Source of the DNA: Ananas comosus
Lineage: Eukaryota; Streptophyta; Magnoliopsida; Poales; Bromeliaceae
DNA length: 64,000 nucleotides
Direction: 5' to 3'
Assembly (NCBI RefSeq): GCF_001540865.1
Contig: NC_033638.1
Span: 1,273,522-1,337,521 of the forward strand
The translations under genes and the position numbers were made by a program. Shown piece after piece: positions 24,701 through 36,409 of the stretch. Under the pieces are notes generated by a model that searched no databases, was not told where the DNA came from, and saw only the letters and a list, made by a program, of their open reading frames with translations. Within the stretch, counting starts at the first letter, position 1; each line of letters starts with the position of its first letter.

Positions 24701-25096
24701 ACCCGAGGGATTAGAAGGTTTGGAATCCGGGATAAGTTGGGCCCCTGATACATTGGACCGTATGAGGTTTTGGAGCGTGTAGGCCCGGTAGCGTATCGAC
24801 TCGCTCTACCGCCAAATCTATCGGGTGTATACAATGTGTTTCATGTATCGGTCCTTCGGAAGTACATCCACGACCCGGCTCACGTGTTGGATGCTACACC
24901 TTTGGAGCTGCGGGAGGATTTGAGCTTTGAGGAGCAACCCTTAAGGATTTTGGCTCGCGAGGTAAAAAGATTGCGGAACCGTGAGATTCCCTACGTGAAG
25001 GTGCTTTGGAGCAACCACGACGAGCACGAGGCCACTTGGGAGTTGGAGAGCGCACTGCGGGAGAGCTATCCCCTTCTTTTTCAGATGGAGGCTTGA
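21730..25096 (+). pseudogene. Ty3/gypsy chromovirus pol, broken by frameshifts and stops
   Basis: Domains in order: aspartic protease (FDTGASHSF at about 21,733), then after a frame change near 21,800 the rest of protease ([10 protein letters not shown]). RT follows with [31 protein letters not shown] and the catalytic FIDDILVYS (about 22,747). RNase H has [10 protein letters not shown] and [10 protein letters not shown]. The integrase has a zinc finger ending CLTCQQ (about 23,960), then after a second frame change near 24,010 the core with MDFVMEL, IVSDRDPRF and FHPQSDGQSERT. The C-terminal module (GPVAYRLALPP, VFHVSVLRKY) ends in a chromodomain-like tail (VLWSNHDEHEATWELE). In-frame stops are TAG at 22,533-22,535, where relatives have Trp, and TGA at 24,746-24,748, where an Arg is usual. 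These features fit the Tekay/Del clade. It ends 55 bp before its 3' LTR. It is not functional as it stands. Confidence 0.96.
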
Positions 25097-25139
25097 GGTA
25101 CTTTGTTTGTTTTGAGTTTCACGGATGAAACTCCTTTTT

Positions 25140-25151
25140 AGGAGGGGTGAA
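25140..25151 (+). promoter_or_regulatory. Polypurine tract
   Basis: AGGAGGGGTGAA immediately before the LTR start TGTAACACCC. Confidence 0.8.
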
Positions 25152-27798
25152 TGTAACACCCTGGATCTTTGCAAATTGCGAGATTCGAGTGATTGGCTGT
25201 ATTTTGAGCTTTCTCAGATTTTTCTGGTGGGTCGTTGACTGTGTTCCGACCTATGGCACGTGTCCCGAGATTTGTGGTACAAAGCCTTGCACCAAAAACG
25301 CGAAAAAAAAGGATTTGGCTGACTCTCGAATTGAGTTCTGGCAGGCTTGTACCGGTACAAGGTTGATGGTTGTACCGGTACAGCCATCGGAGCTTGTACC
25401 GGTACAGAGCCGCAGAGCACAGCGACCCGAGCCTCGGGTTTGGATTTCGTGGGCCTTGTACCGGTACAAGGGCTCGTGTAACGGTACAAGGCGGCAGATT
25501 TTGAGCAGTTCGAAACTGCAAGGGCTTTTTCGCGATTGTAGCCTCTCTATAACAGCACCCTCGCCCCTTAGGGCTTTTCTTGTGCTGGAACCACAGGGAA
25601 ACAAGGTGAGGAGCCCATCCATTCCCTCCTTTTGATTTTCCTTGGTTTTATTGGAGATTTTTGAGGATTAATGCCTCATTTTGCTTCTTGTTGCATCTTG
25701 GAGGCTTTTTCCACCATTGGAGAGGACTTGGAGCTTTGATAGAGGCTTGTTGGAGGAAAGATCTTCCACCCCATTTGATTTGGAGCCCAAGTTGAGACTT
25801 CTAGAGAGGTTAGCAACATGATTTGAGCTTTTGTTCGCATGTTTGCAGTTTTGAGATGGAACCCATAAGATTTTGATACCTTAGGGTTTGAATTTGGGCA
25901 TTTTAAATCTAGGCTTTTGGAGGGATAAATTGTTTGAAATAGAACCTCCTTGAGCTTGGGATTGAAAAGGGATTTAGCTCTCATTGTTGGGAGTTTGAGA
26001 GAGATTCTCTACATCATGAATAGAGTTTAGTCCCTTTTGGCTAAGTTTGTTAATCGCTTGATCTTATATGACCCGTAATGCCGCGTGTATCTCTTCGCTC
26101 AATTATTTTAGGGGTATTTGAGACCGTGACAACTTCGTTCGGCGAAACGAGGGCCCTACGCGACGGGTCGGCTGGTTGACCTAGCGCACAGACAATGAGA
26201 ATTCTCCATTTTGATGATTAGAGTACGTAATGTGAAAAACATGCATAACATTTTAGATATATTTTTTGAATTTTTAGATCTTAAGCCAATGTTATGTGTA
26301 AAGGAAAGTGGCGAACTCCATATAGTAGAGAACTACATGTGTACTCGCATATGTTTGCATTCTATTAGACTTGGAATCATAAATCCATTGTGAAAATGAG
26401 CATCCTTTTGCATGCATTAAAGTTTATTCTGCTATATGAAACTGAAGGTCTTAGTAAGCCATAAGAGCCGTGGGACTTGTGCTATTTGTGAATATTGGCT
26501 AATTCATAAAGGGGCATCGAGCTCTTGCTCATGTGTGAACCTAGCGATAGTGCATTGAGCAGAGTTGGATATACTTTCATTAAAATGTCTAAGTGTCAGA
26601 AAGGGGCACAAGACTTAGTAGTATTGGAACTTCGTGTTGTGACTTAAACTAGAGCTTCGGGATGCTAACGACTAACCATGTAGAGACATGAGGAATTGGA
26701 TAACGTGAGACTTGGACTATGCTGCTGCTATTTGTGCTCATTCGCACATTGCTTTGAGGGGTCGATCCAACAAGCCGGCACTCCGGCAGTTAGCCTACGC
26801 CGACTTTTGTTCGCGTCGGAGGTATTGGAAGAAGCCACGGGTCGAGTGGGACAGAACACAGTTCCAAGAAGTAGGGATGTTCGGCACTCACAGCAACTTA
26901 CGCACAAGCTGACTTACGCTTTGGCTAGGTCCCTAATTGGAGAATGAAAACCGTACACAATGTTAGGGTGATAATCACTACTAGACAAGAGTAGAGCGTG
27001 GATTACTTTGACTTGATTCTGAGCATAGAAGGACATTCTGGTATCATACATAACATGTAGTATGCTAGAAGTGTTTATTGGCATCATAAATCATTGGAGG
27101 CCATGACAAAATATCACTTCTATGTATATAGAGTAAATCATGATATACTTGGGAAATCATGTAGATATAATATTATCCATACAAGATAAAGTTGCATATA
27201 ACTGTGACATGTTTCAATTGCAAGTTGTAACTTGAGCATCTAATTAGCTTCTTTATGCAATTTACTCGTTACTATATGTTGGACTTACCCCTTTTTTCCT
27301 TTGGGGCCTAGTGAGCAATGAGCTGGAGGTCAGTAAATTGCACTGAACTATAAAATTATAGTTCTGTCACTCCACTCTATTTCGCGATGTTTTTTTCATA
27401 GCCTTCCACGCAGGGTGAGGCCAGGGATCGGCTAGGAAGGAGTTGCTTCGAGCGTATGCTTCTTTCGAGATAGTTCTAGGATGGTCTTACCTCTCGATAT
27501 ATATATTTTATTTCAAGAGTTGAGGTTTACAGTGTACTAGAGTACCATCCATTTTTGTACTTTTGAGACTGAAGTTGGTACTACTTATGTTTCTTTTATT
27601 GTCTGCTTTATTTCTTTACTGTTTGTGTAGATGATATGAACTTACCGTCTGATACATTAGTTGCTATCTATTTACGGTCTTTTATTGTTCTGTCTCCTTG
27701 CTTTAACTTCGCTTATTGGAGAACGCCTTATATGTTGTAGACATATGGCGGGTCTGGGCACAAGCTTCCGGATGTGGTCTCGCGTCGCGGAGCTGACA
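25152..27798 (+). mobile_element. 3' LTR of the gypsy element (2,647 bp)
   Basis: Begins TGTAACACCCTGG after the polypurine tract and ends ...GGAGCTGACA at 27,798. It contains a GTACCGGTAC cluster, a TATA-like 'ctctataacagc' near 25,547, a 'tcgttcggcgaaacga' motif at about 26,135, and a GC-rich block 'caagccggcactccgg' at about 26,770. All of these recur in the next LTR fragment or the antisense LTRs. Its length agrees with the solo LTR at 36.4 kb. No gene inside. Confidence 0.9.
25349..25482. repeat. GTACCGGTAC cluster in LTR U3
   Basis: Four exact TTGTACCGGTACA-type sites (25,349; 25,372; about 25,396; about 25,458) and one degenerate copy ('gtaacggtac', about 25,476). It lies upstream of the TATA-like box. 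Confidence 0.95.
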
Positions 27799-29650
27799 GG
27801 TTAGTAACATGTATTTCCCTTTTGTGCATGTTTTGATGGTTTCTTTTGATTGAAACCCTAGATTTTGATATTAGGTTAGAAAATGGGGGTTTTCGATTTG
27901 AGGGCTTGGAACCAAATTGATGGCTTTGAACCTTCGTTTAGGTTAGGTTGGAAGGACTCTAGCTCCCATTTGGAGATCGAGAGAGCTCCTTCCGCAATCG
28001 CTGAGTTTTCTGCAACCCTAGCCCGAATTGGTTAATGATTGACAAATCCGTTGTTCGTTTCGTTTGGGCTAACAGCTGTTGCCTTGACATCCTTAGGGTA
28101 CTAGGAGGCTAGTGGACACCTTCGTTCGGCGAAACGAAGAGTTCGAAAAATCGGTGGGTTTGACTTCGTGGAAAAGAGGCAAAATGGCCCCTATGCTCTC
28201 TATACTTGTTGTAAAGTATTTTTAAATGCATTTCTATGCTAATTGGAATTTATGTGAATTTTAGAACACTTAAAATGCATGTCTTATGTGTAAGTTAAAC
28301 TTCACTCTATATAGTAGAGTAATCAGGGTTATTTCCATACATGTGAGGGGTATTCATGTGGACGAATGAGATTCTCGTCTAGTATGCTAAATTAGCTCAT
28401 ACTCGTGTATTGGAAACATTATACTATGTTTGGACTTAGTAGCACAAAGTGTCATCAAGAGACACTTGAAACTAGTAAACTATGAAAATGCAACATAGAG
28501 ACATAACGCTAGGCCATTGTACATCTGCTATATATTCCATGTTAGAGACATGATGTCGTAGAGATAGGCCTTTGGAACATTCGATACATTCCATGTTATT
28601 AGACATGAGGACTTGGTACTTGTGACAGGACATATGACTACTTGCCATTGTGCTCATTCGCACATGCTTGTGAGGGTCGCTCCCTACAAGCCGGCACTCC
28701 GGAGATAGCCATCGCGATTCGTATTCGCCGTGCGGGATTGGGCGCCGAAGTGGATTGCCGTGGGCCAGGCTCATTCCTAGGGTGGGGATGATGACTACCA
28801 CGGGGCCATTAGGCTCGGCATCGGCCAGACAGCCTACGGGTGGGTCTCAGGGCCATAGATAGCCTTCGGGTGGATCTCTTCAGAATTGACTTTGAGTGTT
28901 CACTATGACATGTGGACAGATGATGACTTAGTATATGGACTAGAACAGTAAACAATGACATCTTCACTATTTACTTGAGAACATTGTATGGGTTGCATAT
29001 TTATGCTTATTCATGTTATACACATCCATGTACATTCATGTTATAGTTGCTTTATTACTTATGCAAATCATGCTAAGTAGAGACATTATGCTATAATGAG
29101 TTACATTTTTACTTACCTTCTTCCTTACTACATTTTTGTCACTGACCTCCTCTTTGTAGCTTTTGGGCCTTGTAGCGCAGTTCACTGAAGTCAGTAATTG
29201 CCCACTGGGAACTATTTTTAATAGTTCTCACGCCCTCATTTTCGTGGTTTCTTTCAGAGCCTTCTGCACCGGCGGAGGCACGGGATCGCGGTAAGGGGAT
29301 CGCATAGCTAGCTAGCGAGGAGCGGTTCTTTGCCTAGGTGGTTTACTCTTTCTTTTTGTAGTTGAGAGAGTGAGAGATTTTTGTATCCATGTATAGAGAC
29401 CACCTATGTATCTACTATTAGCTCTTGTATTTGGGATTTTCTTTGTACTACTTTATGTTTCTATCAGCAGTTTTCAGCTTTATGTTACTTTCTCTATGGT
29501 AGAACTTAGTCTTCTAGTATGCTTTGATACTCCTAGACCTCTTTTATTATTGCTCATTTCATCGTTGTTTTAGACGTCTTATATGTTTTAGACGTATGGC
29601 GGGTCTGGACACGTGCCGGGCGTGCTTCCGCTGGGTCCCGGGGCGTGACA
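27799..29650 (+). mobile_element. Second LTR fragment, 5' end missing
   Basis: Runs parallel to about 25,850-27,798 of the preceding LTR: 'tcgttcggcgaaacga' at about 28,122, 'caagccggcactccgg' at about 28,688, 'atggcgggtctgg' at about 29,595, and the terminal ...CCCGGGGCGTGACA at 29,650. The first roughly 700 bp, including the GTAC cluster, is absent. The tandem LTR-LTR layout suggests unequal recombination or truncation after an insertion. Confidence 0.8.
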
Positions 29651-30101
29651 GGTTCACACGTAAGCGGCGCGGCGGCGCGAGGCGAGAGCGTAGCTCCATA
29701 GATAGCGCCCCACCACCGAGACCAGAGATAGCGGTACCCTGAGTCGGCTACTTAGGAATGTAAAGAATGAAAAGAATCAAGTTGTAATAATCATGTTAAA
29801 TCGGATTGTATTTGGAAGTTAAGTGAAAACTAATGTAAGAATGAAAGATTGTAAATTATGATGTAAAGTGTAATATGTGAGTTGAATGCTTGTAATAGCA
29901 TAGTTGTATTTATGTTTTCGATGCCTTCCTTATGCAATCTATGTTGTATACTGCTCCTGGTTGGAGCCTCGCATATTGTATGGATTGTGACGCCTTGGAC
30001 ATACAGGGGAGACTCTGTCCGCGGTACAGGAGAAATCCTGTCCGTTCGGTGGTCTGTCGGCGTGCCCGAACCGACCAAATAGGCGGGCTCGGGGCGTGAC
30101 A
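29651..30101 (+). mobile_element. Third LTR terminal fragment
   Basis: Ends GGGCTCGGGGCGTGACA at 30,101. It contains the conserved block 'caggggagactctgtccg' (about 30,004), the complement of blocks in the antisense LTRs at 1.5, 7.4 and 36.5 kb. The first part has a Arg-rich GC segment (29,660-29,740) of unknown origin. Confidence 0.7.
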
Positions 30102-30980
30102 TTGGGTGCCCTAACATTGCCATTTGTTAAATCCTAGGTTTTGATCTCTAAAACAAGTAAAAGAGAGCTTGTCTAACCTCTAGAAGTTCATTTAGAACCA
30201 TCCAAACCATTTCTAGGGCATATAAAGCAAACACTAAAAATCCACCATTAGAGCACTTTAAAGAAATTAGGGTTTCATGTGTTCTATAGCTCCAACTAGG
30301 TTTCTATACTCATTAGAAGATCAAAACCTAGTTTTCTAGGACATAAACCCAAACCCTAGCCTAGGTTTTCATGAAAACCTCACCTTGGCCCAAAGCTCTC
30401 CAAGGTCCTTCTTGTTGGAGAGATCCCAAACCCTCAAAGCCACCAAATCCATCTTCAAAAGCCTCCTCCACTCTTTCTCCTTGCTCTTTGGAGAGAGTTC
30501 TAGAGAGAGAAAGAGGGAAATGAGAGGGGAGATGTGTGTTGGCTGTGGAAGAGGGAGAGAGGAGTGTTGGGGTTATATATAAGGTGCTACAATTACTAAA
30601 AACGCCTCCACTTATTCATATTAGCAGCAGTTTTCAACCTGCTGTCGGGCCCAAAGTGTACCGGTACACTTTAGGGTGTCACCGGTAACACGATTGCGTA
30701 TGGCCAAACCCGAGAGCAGCTCCCTCGGGTTTGGGGCATTTGTACCGGTACACTTTCATTTTGTACCGGTACACATTGTCCAGACTTGGTTTTTAGCTCC
30801 GTTTCGATTCTATTTCGCACTGATCAATGCCAAAACCCCTCTAACACTTCTAGAACTCATTTTTAACCCTTCCAACACTGTTGGTAGGTTAATTGGAACT
30901 CGCCTAATTAATCCATTCGCACACTTTAGTCAATTTGGCTAAAGTTCGCTATTTTTTTATCGAGGTTTCGATACGTTACA
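30102..30980 (-). mobile_element. 5' part of an antisense gypsy LTR
   Basis: The right end reads ...GATACGTTACA, so on the minus strand it starts TGTAACGTATCGAAACC, close to the solo LTR start (TGTAAGATATCGAAATTC). It includes GTACCGGTAC sites and, on the minus strand, a TATATATAA box near 30,570-30,580 followed by a CT-rich leader. It stops where the sense LTR fragment ends. Confidence 0.8.
30657..30776. repeat. GTACCGGTAC cluster in antisense LTR
   Basis: Three exact TGTACCGGTACA sites (30,657; 30,740; 30,761) and one degenerate copy between them. Confidence 0.9.
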
Positions 30981-30999
30981 GAAGCCTTCCTAATTAATA

Positions 31000-31170
31000 G
31001 TGCTGACTGAGTTATAACCCGTATGCATGCTGAAACTATTCTTAGAACAATTTAGAGCAACTGGTTGCCTACATACAATGTAGGCCATCCAAAGTGCCCT
31101 CACCACCAGTCAAGAAGGCCCGGGGCCCTTTCAATTATCGCAACCACCTGACATTCAAAGGGACCTTATG
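31000..31170 (-). pseudogene. Third, most diverged copy of the duplicated exon-like block
   Basis: Matches the blocks at 32,188-32,285 and 34,270-34,367 ('ggccatccaaagtgc', 'caccaccagtcaagaaggcc', 'tttcaattatcgcaacca'). The splice donor that reads GGTAAGAATAG in the other copies is altered here. It adjoins the antisense LTR at 30,980. Confidence 0.6.
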
Positions 31171-31799
31171 CATTGAATATATAGAACTCTCTTAATTTGA
31201 AACTAAGGTATCAACTTAGATTCCAAATATATGAAGCATAGAGTAATAGTAAAAGGTGGGTACTTCTCTTCCATGTTAAAAAAATTCCAGTAAGAATTTG
31301 ATTCCAATGTTGACAGCCAAAACCAAGGCACATAATAAAAATTCTTAGAGGAAAATGGAACCAAAATTATTTAATTCTCAAATTCATACCTTCCCAGCAC
31401 CAAGCTTCCACATTTTTAATCTTTCCAACACATAGTGAAAGAATCCGCAAACATCAAGCAATAGCATCTATATAATATAGTTAATTTGGTTAGCTTAAAT
31501 ACATTTCAAAGGAAACTGATTTGTATGGAAAGCAGTCAAGAGCTGATAGAGGAGACATCCATTTACTATGCAATCTTAGAAAAATGAGCTAATTGATACC
31601 ATTGAAATTAATCAAAATCCCACAAAAAAATCTTAAGAAAAAAAAAAATAAAAACCCAAATGAGGATAATTTTTTTTACCAAACAGCTAGAGAATTCATA
31701 CAAAACACATAAAAAACTCAATCTGATACCCAGAAATGAAATTGGTGCAGGAAATAAGATCAAGCTTAACAGGTATCGAAAATGAATTCAAGTTCTTTC
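31171..31799. other. Gene-free AT-rich spacer
   Basis: Intron-like AT-rich sequence with several A-runs. Nothing coding. Confidence 0.5.
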
Positions 31800-32187
31800 T
31801 ACGCAAAAAGAATTTATAAATCAAAAGTCATAATATACATGTTTGGAGGATTTGGGTACAAAAAAATAGAACCAATTCAGTTGAAACAGATGTTTTTTTA
31901 ACCTCTCAAACATTAACTAACTATCCAAATCATCACATGTTGAACCTAAGCAAGTAAAACATTAAGCAGCTATCTAAATCATTTCTTGCCGAACTTAAGT
32001 ATAATGAGTAGAGCATCCAAACTTCCAACTGCAGTATAAAATGGATGCTTGCAAGAAAGTTGAAAAGCTCTACATTAAATCAGCTTGTGAAAATCACACC
32101 AAATACTATACATGAATGAGTATGGAAATAAACAAATAGTATACATGAATGAGTTAGAACCTGTATGCGCCCCGAAACTATTCTTAC

Positions 32188-32285
32188 CACAATTGAGAGC
32201 AACCGATTGCCTACGAAGTAGGCCATCCAAAGTGCTCTCACCACCAATCAAGAAGTCCTGGAGCCGTTTCAATTATCGCAACCAT
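32188..32285 (-). other. Exon-like block, copy B (98 bp)
   Basis: On the minus strand it is bounded by an acceptor-like TTTCAG at 32,286 and a donor-like GGTAAGAA at 32,187. The 98-bp length is identical in the copy at 34,270-34,367. Two frames are stopped early and the third is open only after a TAA, so it may be untranslated leader or a non-coding exon. No protein family recognised. Confidence 0.4.
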
Positions 32286-33458
32286 CTGAAATTCAAGGGG
32301 AAGTCGCCTTTGCATTCATTTCCATCAATCAATCAAACAACAGATAACATCAAAAAAAATATATGAACCACACCTAAACTGTGTAGCACTAACAAAACAG
32401 ATACGCGAACTTCACAATGTTTGATAAATTTATTATCTAAACTTACAATTTGTACTTGGTTTATACATGTTCTAATGGTATTTATAACTAATTTGGCAAA
32501 GCAACCTGTAGCCTAATAGACTCTTTTGTTATTTGGTGAAACTCTCTATAATTCTTTTAACAGAAACTGTTAAATTCAAACAAAGCTGGACAAAATTTTT
32601 AGAAATCGAATGAAACCTAAAGTAACGTAGAATAAAATCGTCCCTAGAACGTTCAGATGTCTAGATTGCCTTCAATGGTGTCAATCATCAATTTGGATAT
32701 TCTATCATCAAAAGGTATTTGACAATAGCAGAGCCCAAATACTCTTAGGAGTATTCTAGCGCAATCCTTGTACTATCCCAATATTGCAACTTAATCCTAG
32801 TCATCTCACTTGAAAACTTTAGTCCCTGAAAATCTCACATGTTTTGACTTTTTGCTGTGAAAGGCACATTAAACCCCACCTGAATTAGTAAAAGAAGGTG
32901 AGTTATTTTATAGAAGAAGGGATAAAAGGTCATTTTGTAAGATAACTTAGATCTTTTTGACAGTCGAGGGCTATAGTGTAACATAAATGAATGTTCAGTG
33001 CATGAAGTTTAAATATTTAACTGAAAAGTGCACCAATGAGATTTGCAGTATTGGGATAGCATAGGGACTATCAATACATTTACCCTGTAAATAAAGATCA
33101 AGTGTATTATTTACAGCAGATATATCACTAATTATATGCAAGATTGCTGAGCGTCCATTTTTTCACCTCCCTCTCCAAATATCACCTCAAGTTTTCCACA
33201 TATACGACACATAACATGGCCATACAGCATGTAAATAGAGTAAAATAAACATCAGATAGTCGAGTTAACGGAAAATCCATGAAGTGGACTCCCTTGAGTT
33301 ATAATCTTGCCAAAACAATCGTTAGAATCAATCAACAAAATTTTGAATTAAGAACCAAACGAATTAAACAAAATAGTTGTGAATATACAACTTTGCACAC
33401 ATAAGAATCTCGCATTATAACGCATTCAAATGTGTATTAAGAAACTGATGATACATAC

Positions 33459-33652
33459 CAACACGCATGGACGGGGATGGATTTTGCAACCCTCTCCGCG
33501 CAATAGAGGAGCTGCTTCTTTGCCGCCGCCGATGGGATTGGACGGCATGTACCGTGCCACCGCTGCCGCTGCCACCGGCGACAGATCCTCACCCAAACCC
33601 CATCCCCATCCCCACCCACCCCCATCCCCATCCCCATCCCCATCCCCATAAA
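33459..33652 (-). other. GC-rich first-exon-like block, copy B
   Basis: GC-rich sequence ending at a donor-like GGTATGTATC (33,458) on the minus strand. One minus-strand frame stays open in both copies, with the phrases SAAAKKQLLYCA and VAKSIPVHAC. The upstream part is a CCCCAT repeat. It could be the first exon of an unidentified gene duplicated with its neighbourhood. No family recognised. Confidence 0.4.
33595..33650. repeat. (CCCCAT)n hexanucleotide repeat
   Basis: About nine CCCCAT units with slight variation. The duplicate at about 41,020-41,060 has fewer. Confidence 0.95.
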
Positions 33653-33655
33653 AAA

Positions 33656-33879
33656 GTATAACTATTAGTATTTTTTCTAGGAGAAAAGTAGCATACTATC
33701 CACTTCATTCATTAGTAAATTATAATCATCAGCAAATATTGAGAAAGTTATAACTGCAAGAGAAATACCAATAGACATAAGATGACATTCATAATAAATG
33801 AATTCTTCTCGCTATTGAAGTATAGGAAAACATTTGGGCAAGNTGCGTAAAAAAAATTTATAAATAAGAAGTCATAATA
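33656..33879. other. Junction sequence between duplicate copies
   Basis: Unique AT-rich sequence with an N at 33,843. Just after it (33,850-33,915) a phrase of about 36 bp ('ttataaataagaagtcataa') is repeated in tandem. Confidence 0.6.
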
Positions 33880-35190
33880 TAAGTAAAAAAAATTTTATAA
33901 ATAAGAAGTCATAATATACATGTTTAGAAGATTTGGGTACAAAAAAATAGAGCCAATTCAGTTGAAAACAGATGTTTTTTTAACCTCTCAAACATTACCT
34001 AACTATCCAAATCATCACATGTTGAACCTAAGCAAGTAAAACATTAAGCAGCTATCTAAATCATTACTTGCCGAACTTAAGTATAATGAGTAGAGCATCC
34101 AAACTTCCAACCGTAGTATAAAATGGATGCTTGCAAGAAAGATGAAAAGCTCTATATTAAATCAGCTTGTGAAAATCACACCAAATAGTATACATGAATG
34201 AGTGTGGAAATAAATGATTAATAGTGCTGACTAAGTTAGAACCTGTATGCGCCCCAAAACTATTCTTACCACAATTGAGAGCAACAGATTGCCTACGAAG
34301 TAGGCCATCCAAAGTGCTCTCACCACCAGTCAAGAAGGCCCGGAGCCGTTTCAATTATCGCAACTATCTGACATTCAAGGGGAAGTCGCCTTTGCATTCA
34401 TTTCCATCAATCAATCAAACAACAAATAACGGCAAAAAAAATATATGAACCACACCTAAACTATGTAGCACTAACAAAACAGATATGCAAACTTCACAAT
34501 GTTTGATAAATTTATTATCTAAACTTACAATTTGTACTTGGTTTATTCATGTTCTAATGGTATTTATAACTAATTCGGCAAAGCATCCTGTAGCCTAATA
34601 GACTATTTTGTTATTTGGTGAAATTCTCTATAATTCTTTTAACAGAAACTATTAAATTCAAACAAAGTTGGACAAAATTTTTAGAAATCGAAAGAAACCT
34701 AAGGTAACGTAGAATAAAATCGTCCCTAGAACGTTCAGATGTCTAGATTACCTTCAATGGTGTCAACCATCAATTCGGATATTCTATCATCAAAAGGTAT
34801 TTGATAGTAGCACAGCCCAAATACTCTTAGGAGTATTCTAGCGCAATCCTTGTACTATCCCAATATTGCAACTTAATCCTAGTCATCTCACTTGAAAACT
34901 TTAGTCCCTGAAAATCTCACATGTTTTGACTTTTTGCTGTGAAAGGCACATTAAACCCCACCTGAATTAGTAAAAGAAAGTGAGTTATTTTATAGAAGAA
35001 GGGATAAAAGGTCATTTTGTAAGATAACTTAGATCTTTTTGACAGTCGGGGGCTATAGTGCAACATAAATGAATGTTCAGTGCATGAAGTTTAAATATTT
35101 AACTGAAAAGTGCACCAATGAGATTTGCAGTATTGGGATAGCATAGGGACTATCAATACATTTACCCTGTAAATAAAGATCAAGTGTACA
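33880..35190. repeat. Duplicated host segment, copy A, left part
   Basis: Collinear with 31,800-33,110 of copy B with scattered substitutions. It continues at 40,535 after the nested LTR insertion. It carries its own copy of the palindromic MITE (about 34,830-35,165). Confidence 0.85.
34270..34367 (-). other. Exon-like block, copy A (98 bp)
   Basis: Same length and same acceptor-like and donor-like signals (AG at 34,368-34,369; GT at 34,268-34,269) as copy B. Protein not recognised. Confidence 0.4.
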
Positions 35191-35220
35191 GATGATTGTA
35201 GCCCCCGATCTATTTCTATA

Positions 35221-36409
35221 TGTCACGCCTGGATACCAGCGGAAGCATATCCGGTACGTGCACAGACCCGCCATACACCTGCAGTATATAAGGTGTCTAC
35301 AACAAACAAGTCGATAGGAGTAAAACATAAAAGAATCCTATCAATCCTATCCTGATATCAGAGCATAGTAGAAGTCAATAAAACTATTTAAAATAGAACA
35401 AAGGGTATACAATCCAAAATCTCAACTAAAAGAGAAAGTATCACAACTCTAATATCTGGTTCAACAGTAAATATACATCACGGGGTATACAAAAAAGTAG
35501 GTACAATGGTGGTCTCTCTATACATAGGGACATCACCCTCGGCCGTAGCCCGAGTAGCAAGGTGATCGACTAGCATGCTCCTAGCAATGTCTAGCTAGAC
35601 GCGATTCCCTTGCCACGATCCCTAGCCTCTCCTGTAAATGGCTCTGTAAAAACAACCACAAAAAGGGCGTGAGAACTATTAACCATAGTTCCCAGTGGGT
35701 AAGCCGCCAGCCTCGGCGAATTACACCACTAGGCTCATGATGTACTAAATGAAAGCAGTAATTTGCATGATATATTTCCAATGCTAACAATTAATGACCA
35801 TGTAAGCAACATGTGATGATACTTTCTACAGTAATGAATCAACTGAATACATAAAGCTTAGCAACTACTGTAAGCATGAATATAACATGAATATAAGCAC
35901 GAATGTGTAAGTAACTACTGTACACTGTAACCGGTAAGCATTCATTACTGTCAAATGTCATTTAGTACTTGGTCTCATATAGAGTTTTCCTTTTCATTTA
36001 TCAGGACCTACACCAGGTAGTCTAGCTTGCGCCGCGCCTAATGGCCCCGTGGTAGTATACACTCTCCACGGCAATCCATTTCGGCACCCAATCCCGCACG
36101 AGCGAGAAACTGTCGCGTAGGCCAACTCCGGAGTGCCGGCTTGTAGGGAGCGACCCTCACAAGCATGTGCGAATGAGCACGATGGTAAGCAAGCAAAGTC
36201 CACAGTCCAACATGTCTCAATCATCATATTTTAGCTCACAATATTCTCGCTTTCGATCCTTTGATCGGAATTTCAATATAACCAATATTGACGACAACTA
36301 GTATCCACTAGAGTAATAAACATGTGAGAGTAATGCTAATTGATATATGGCATTAGAATCCTTCCACTATCATGGCACTATCAACATAGTCACATGGCAT
36401 GTCATTGTT
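35221..36409 (-). mobile_element. Antisense gypsy LTR, 3' portion (outer element)
   Basis: Begins TGTCACGCCTGG. It contains 'gcacagacccgccata' and the 'ccggagtgccggcttgtag' block (about 36,127), the complement of the block at 28,688. It is interrupted at 36,410 by a solo LTR and resumes at 39,038. The 30 bp just left of it (35,190-35,220) match neither the host duplicate nor the LTR and remain unexplained. Confidence 0.85.

Larger units (their letters stand above)
31800..33655. repeat. Duplicated host segment, copy B
   Basis: About 1.85 kb nearly identical to the sequence at 33,880-35,190 plus 40,535-41,050. It includes an exon-like block, a palindromic MITE (about 32,740-33,090, 'ctatcccaatattgcaac' against 'gcagtattgggatagc') and a GC-rich first-exon-like block. 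It is not interrupted by an LTR, unlike the other copy. Confidence 0.85.

Noticed and set aside
33430..33661. Plus-strand His/Pro-rich open frames
   Set aside because: They translate the CCCCAT repeat; the minus-strand frame is the one kept between duplicates.
35190..35220. Target duplication for the outer antisense LTR
   Set aside because: The 5 bases at the left (CTATA) and right (GTAGG) edges do not match; the extra 30 bp remain unexplained.
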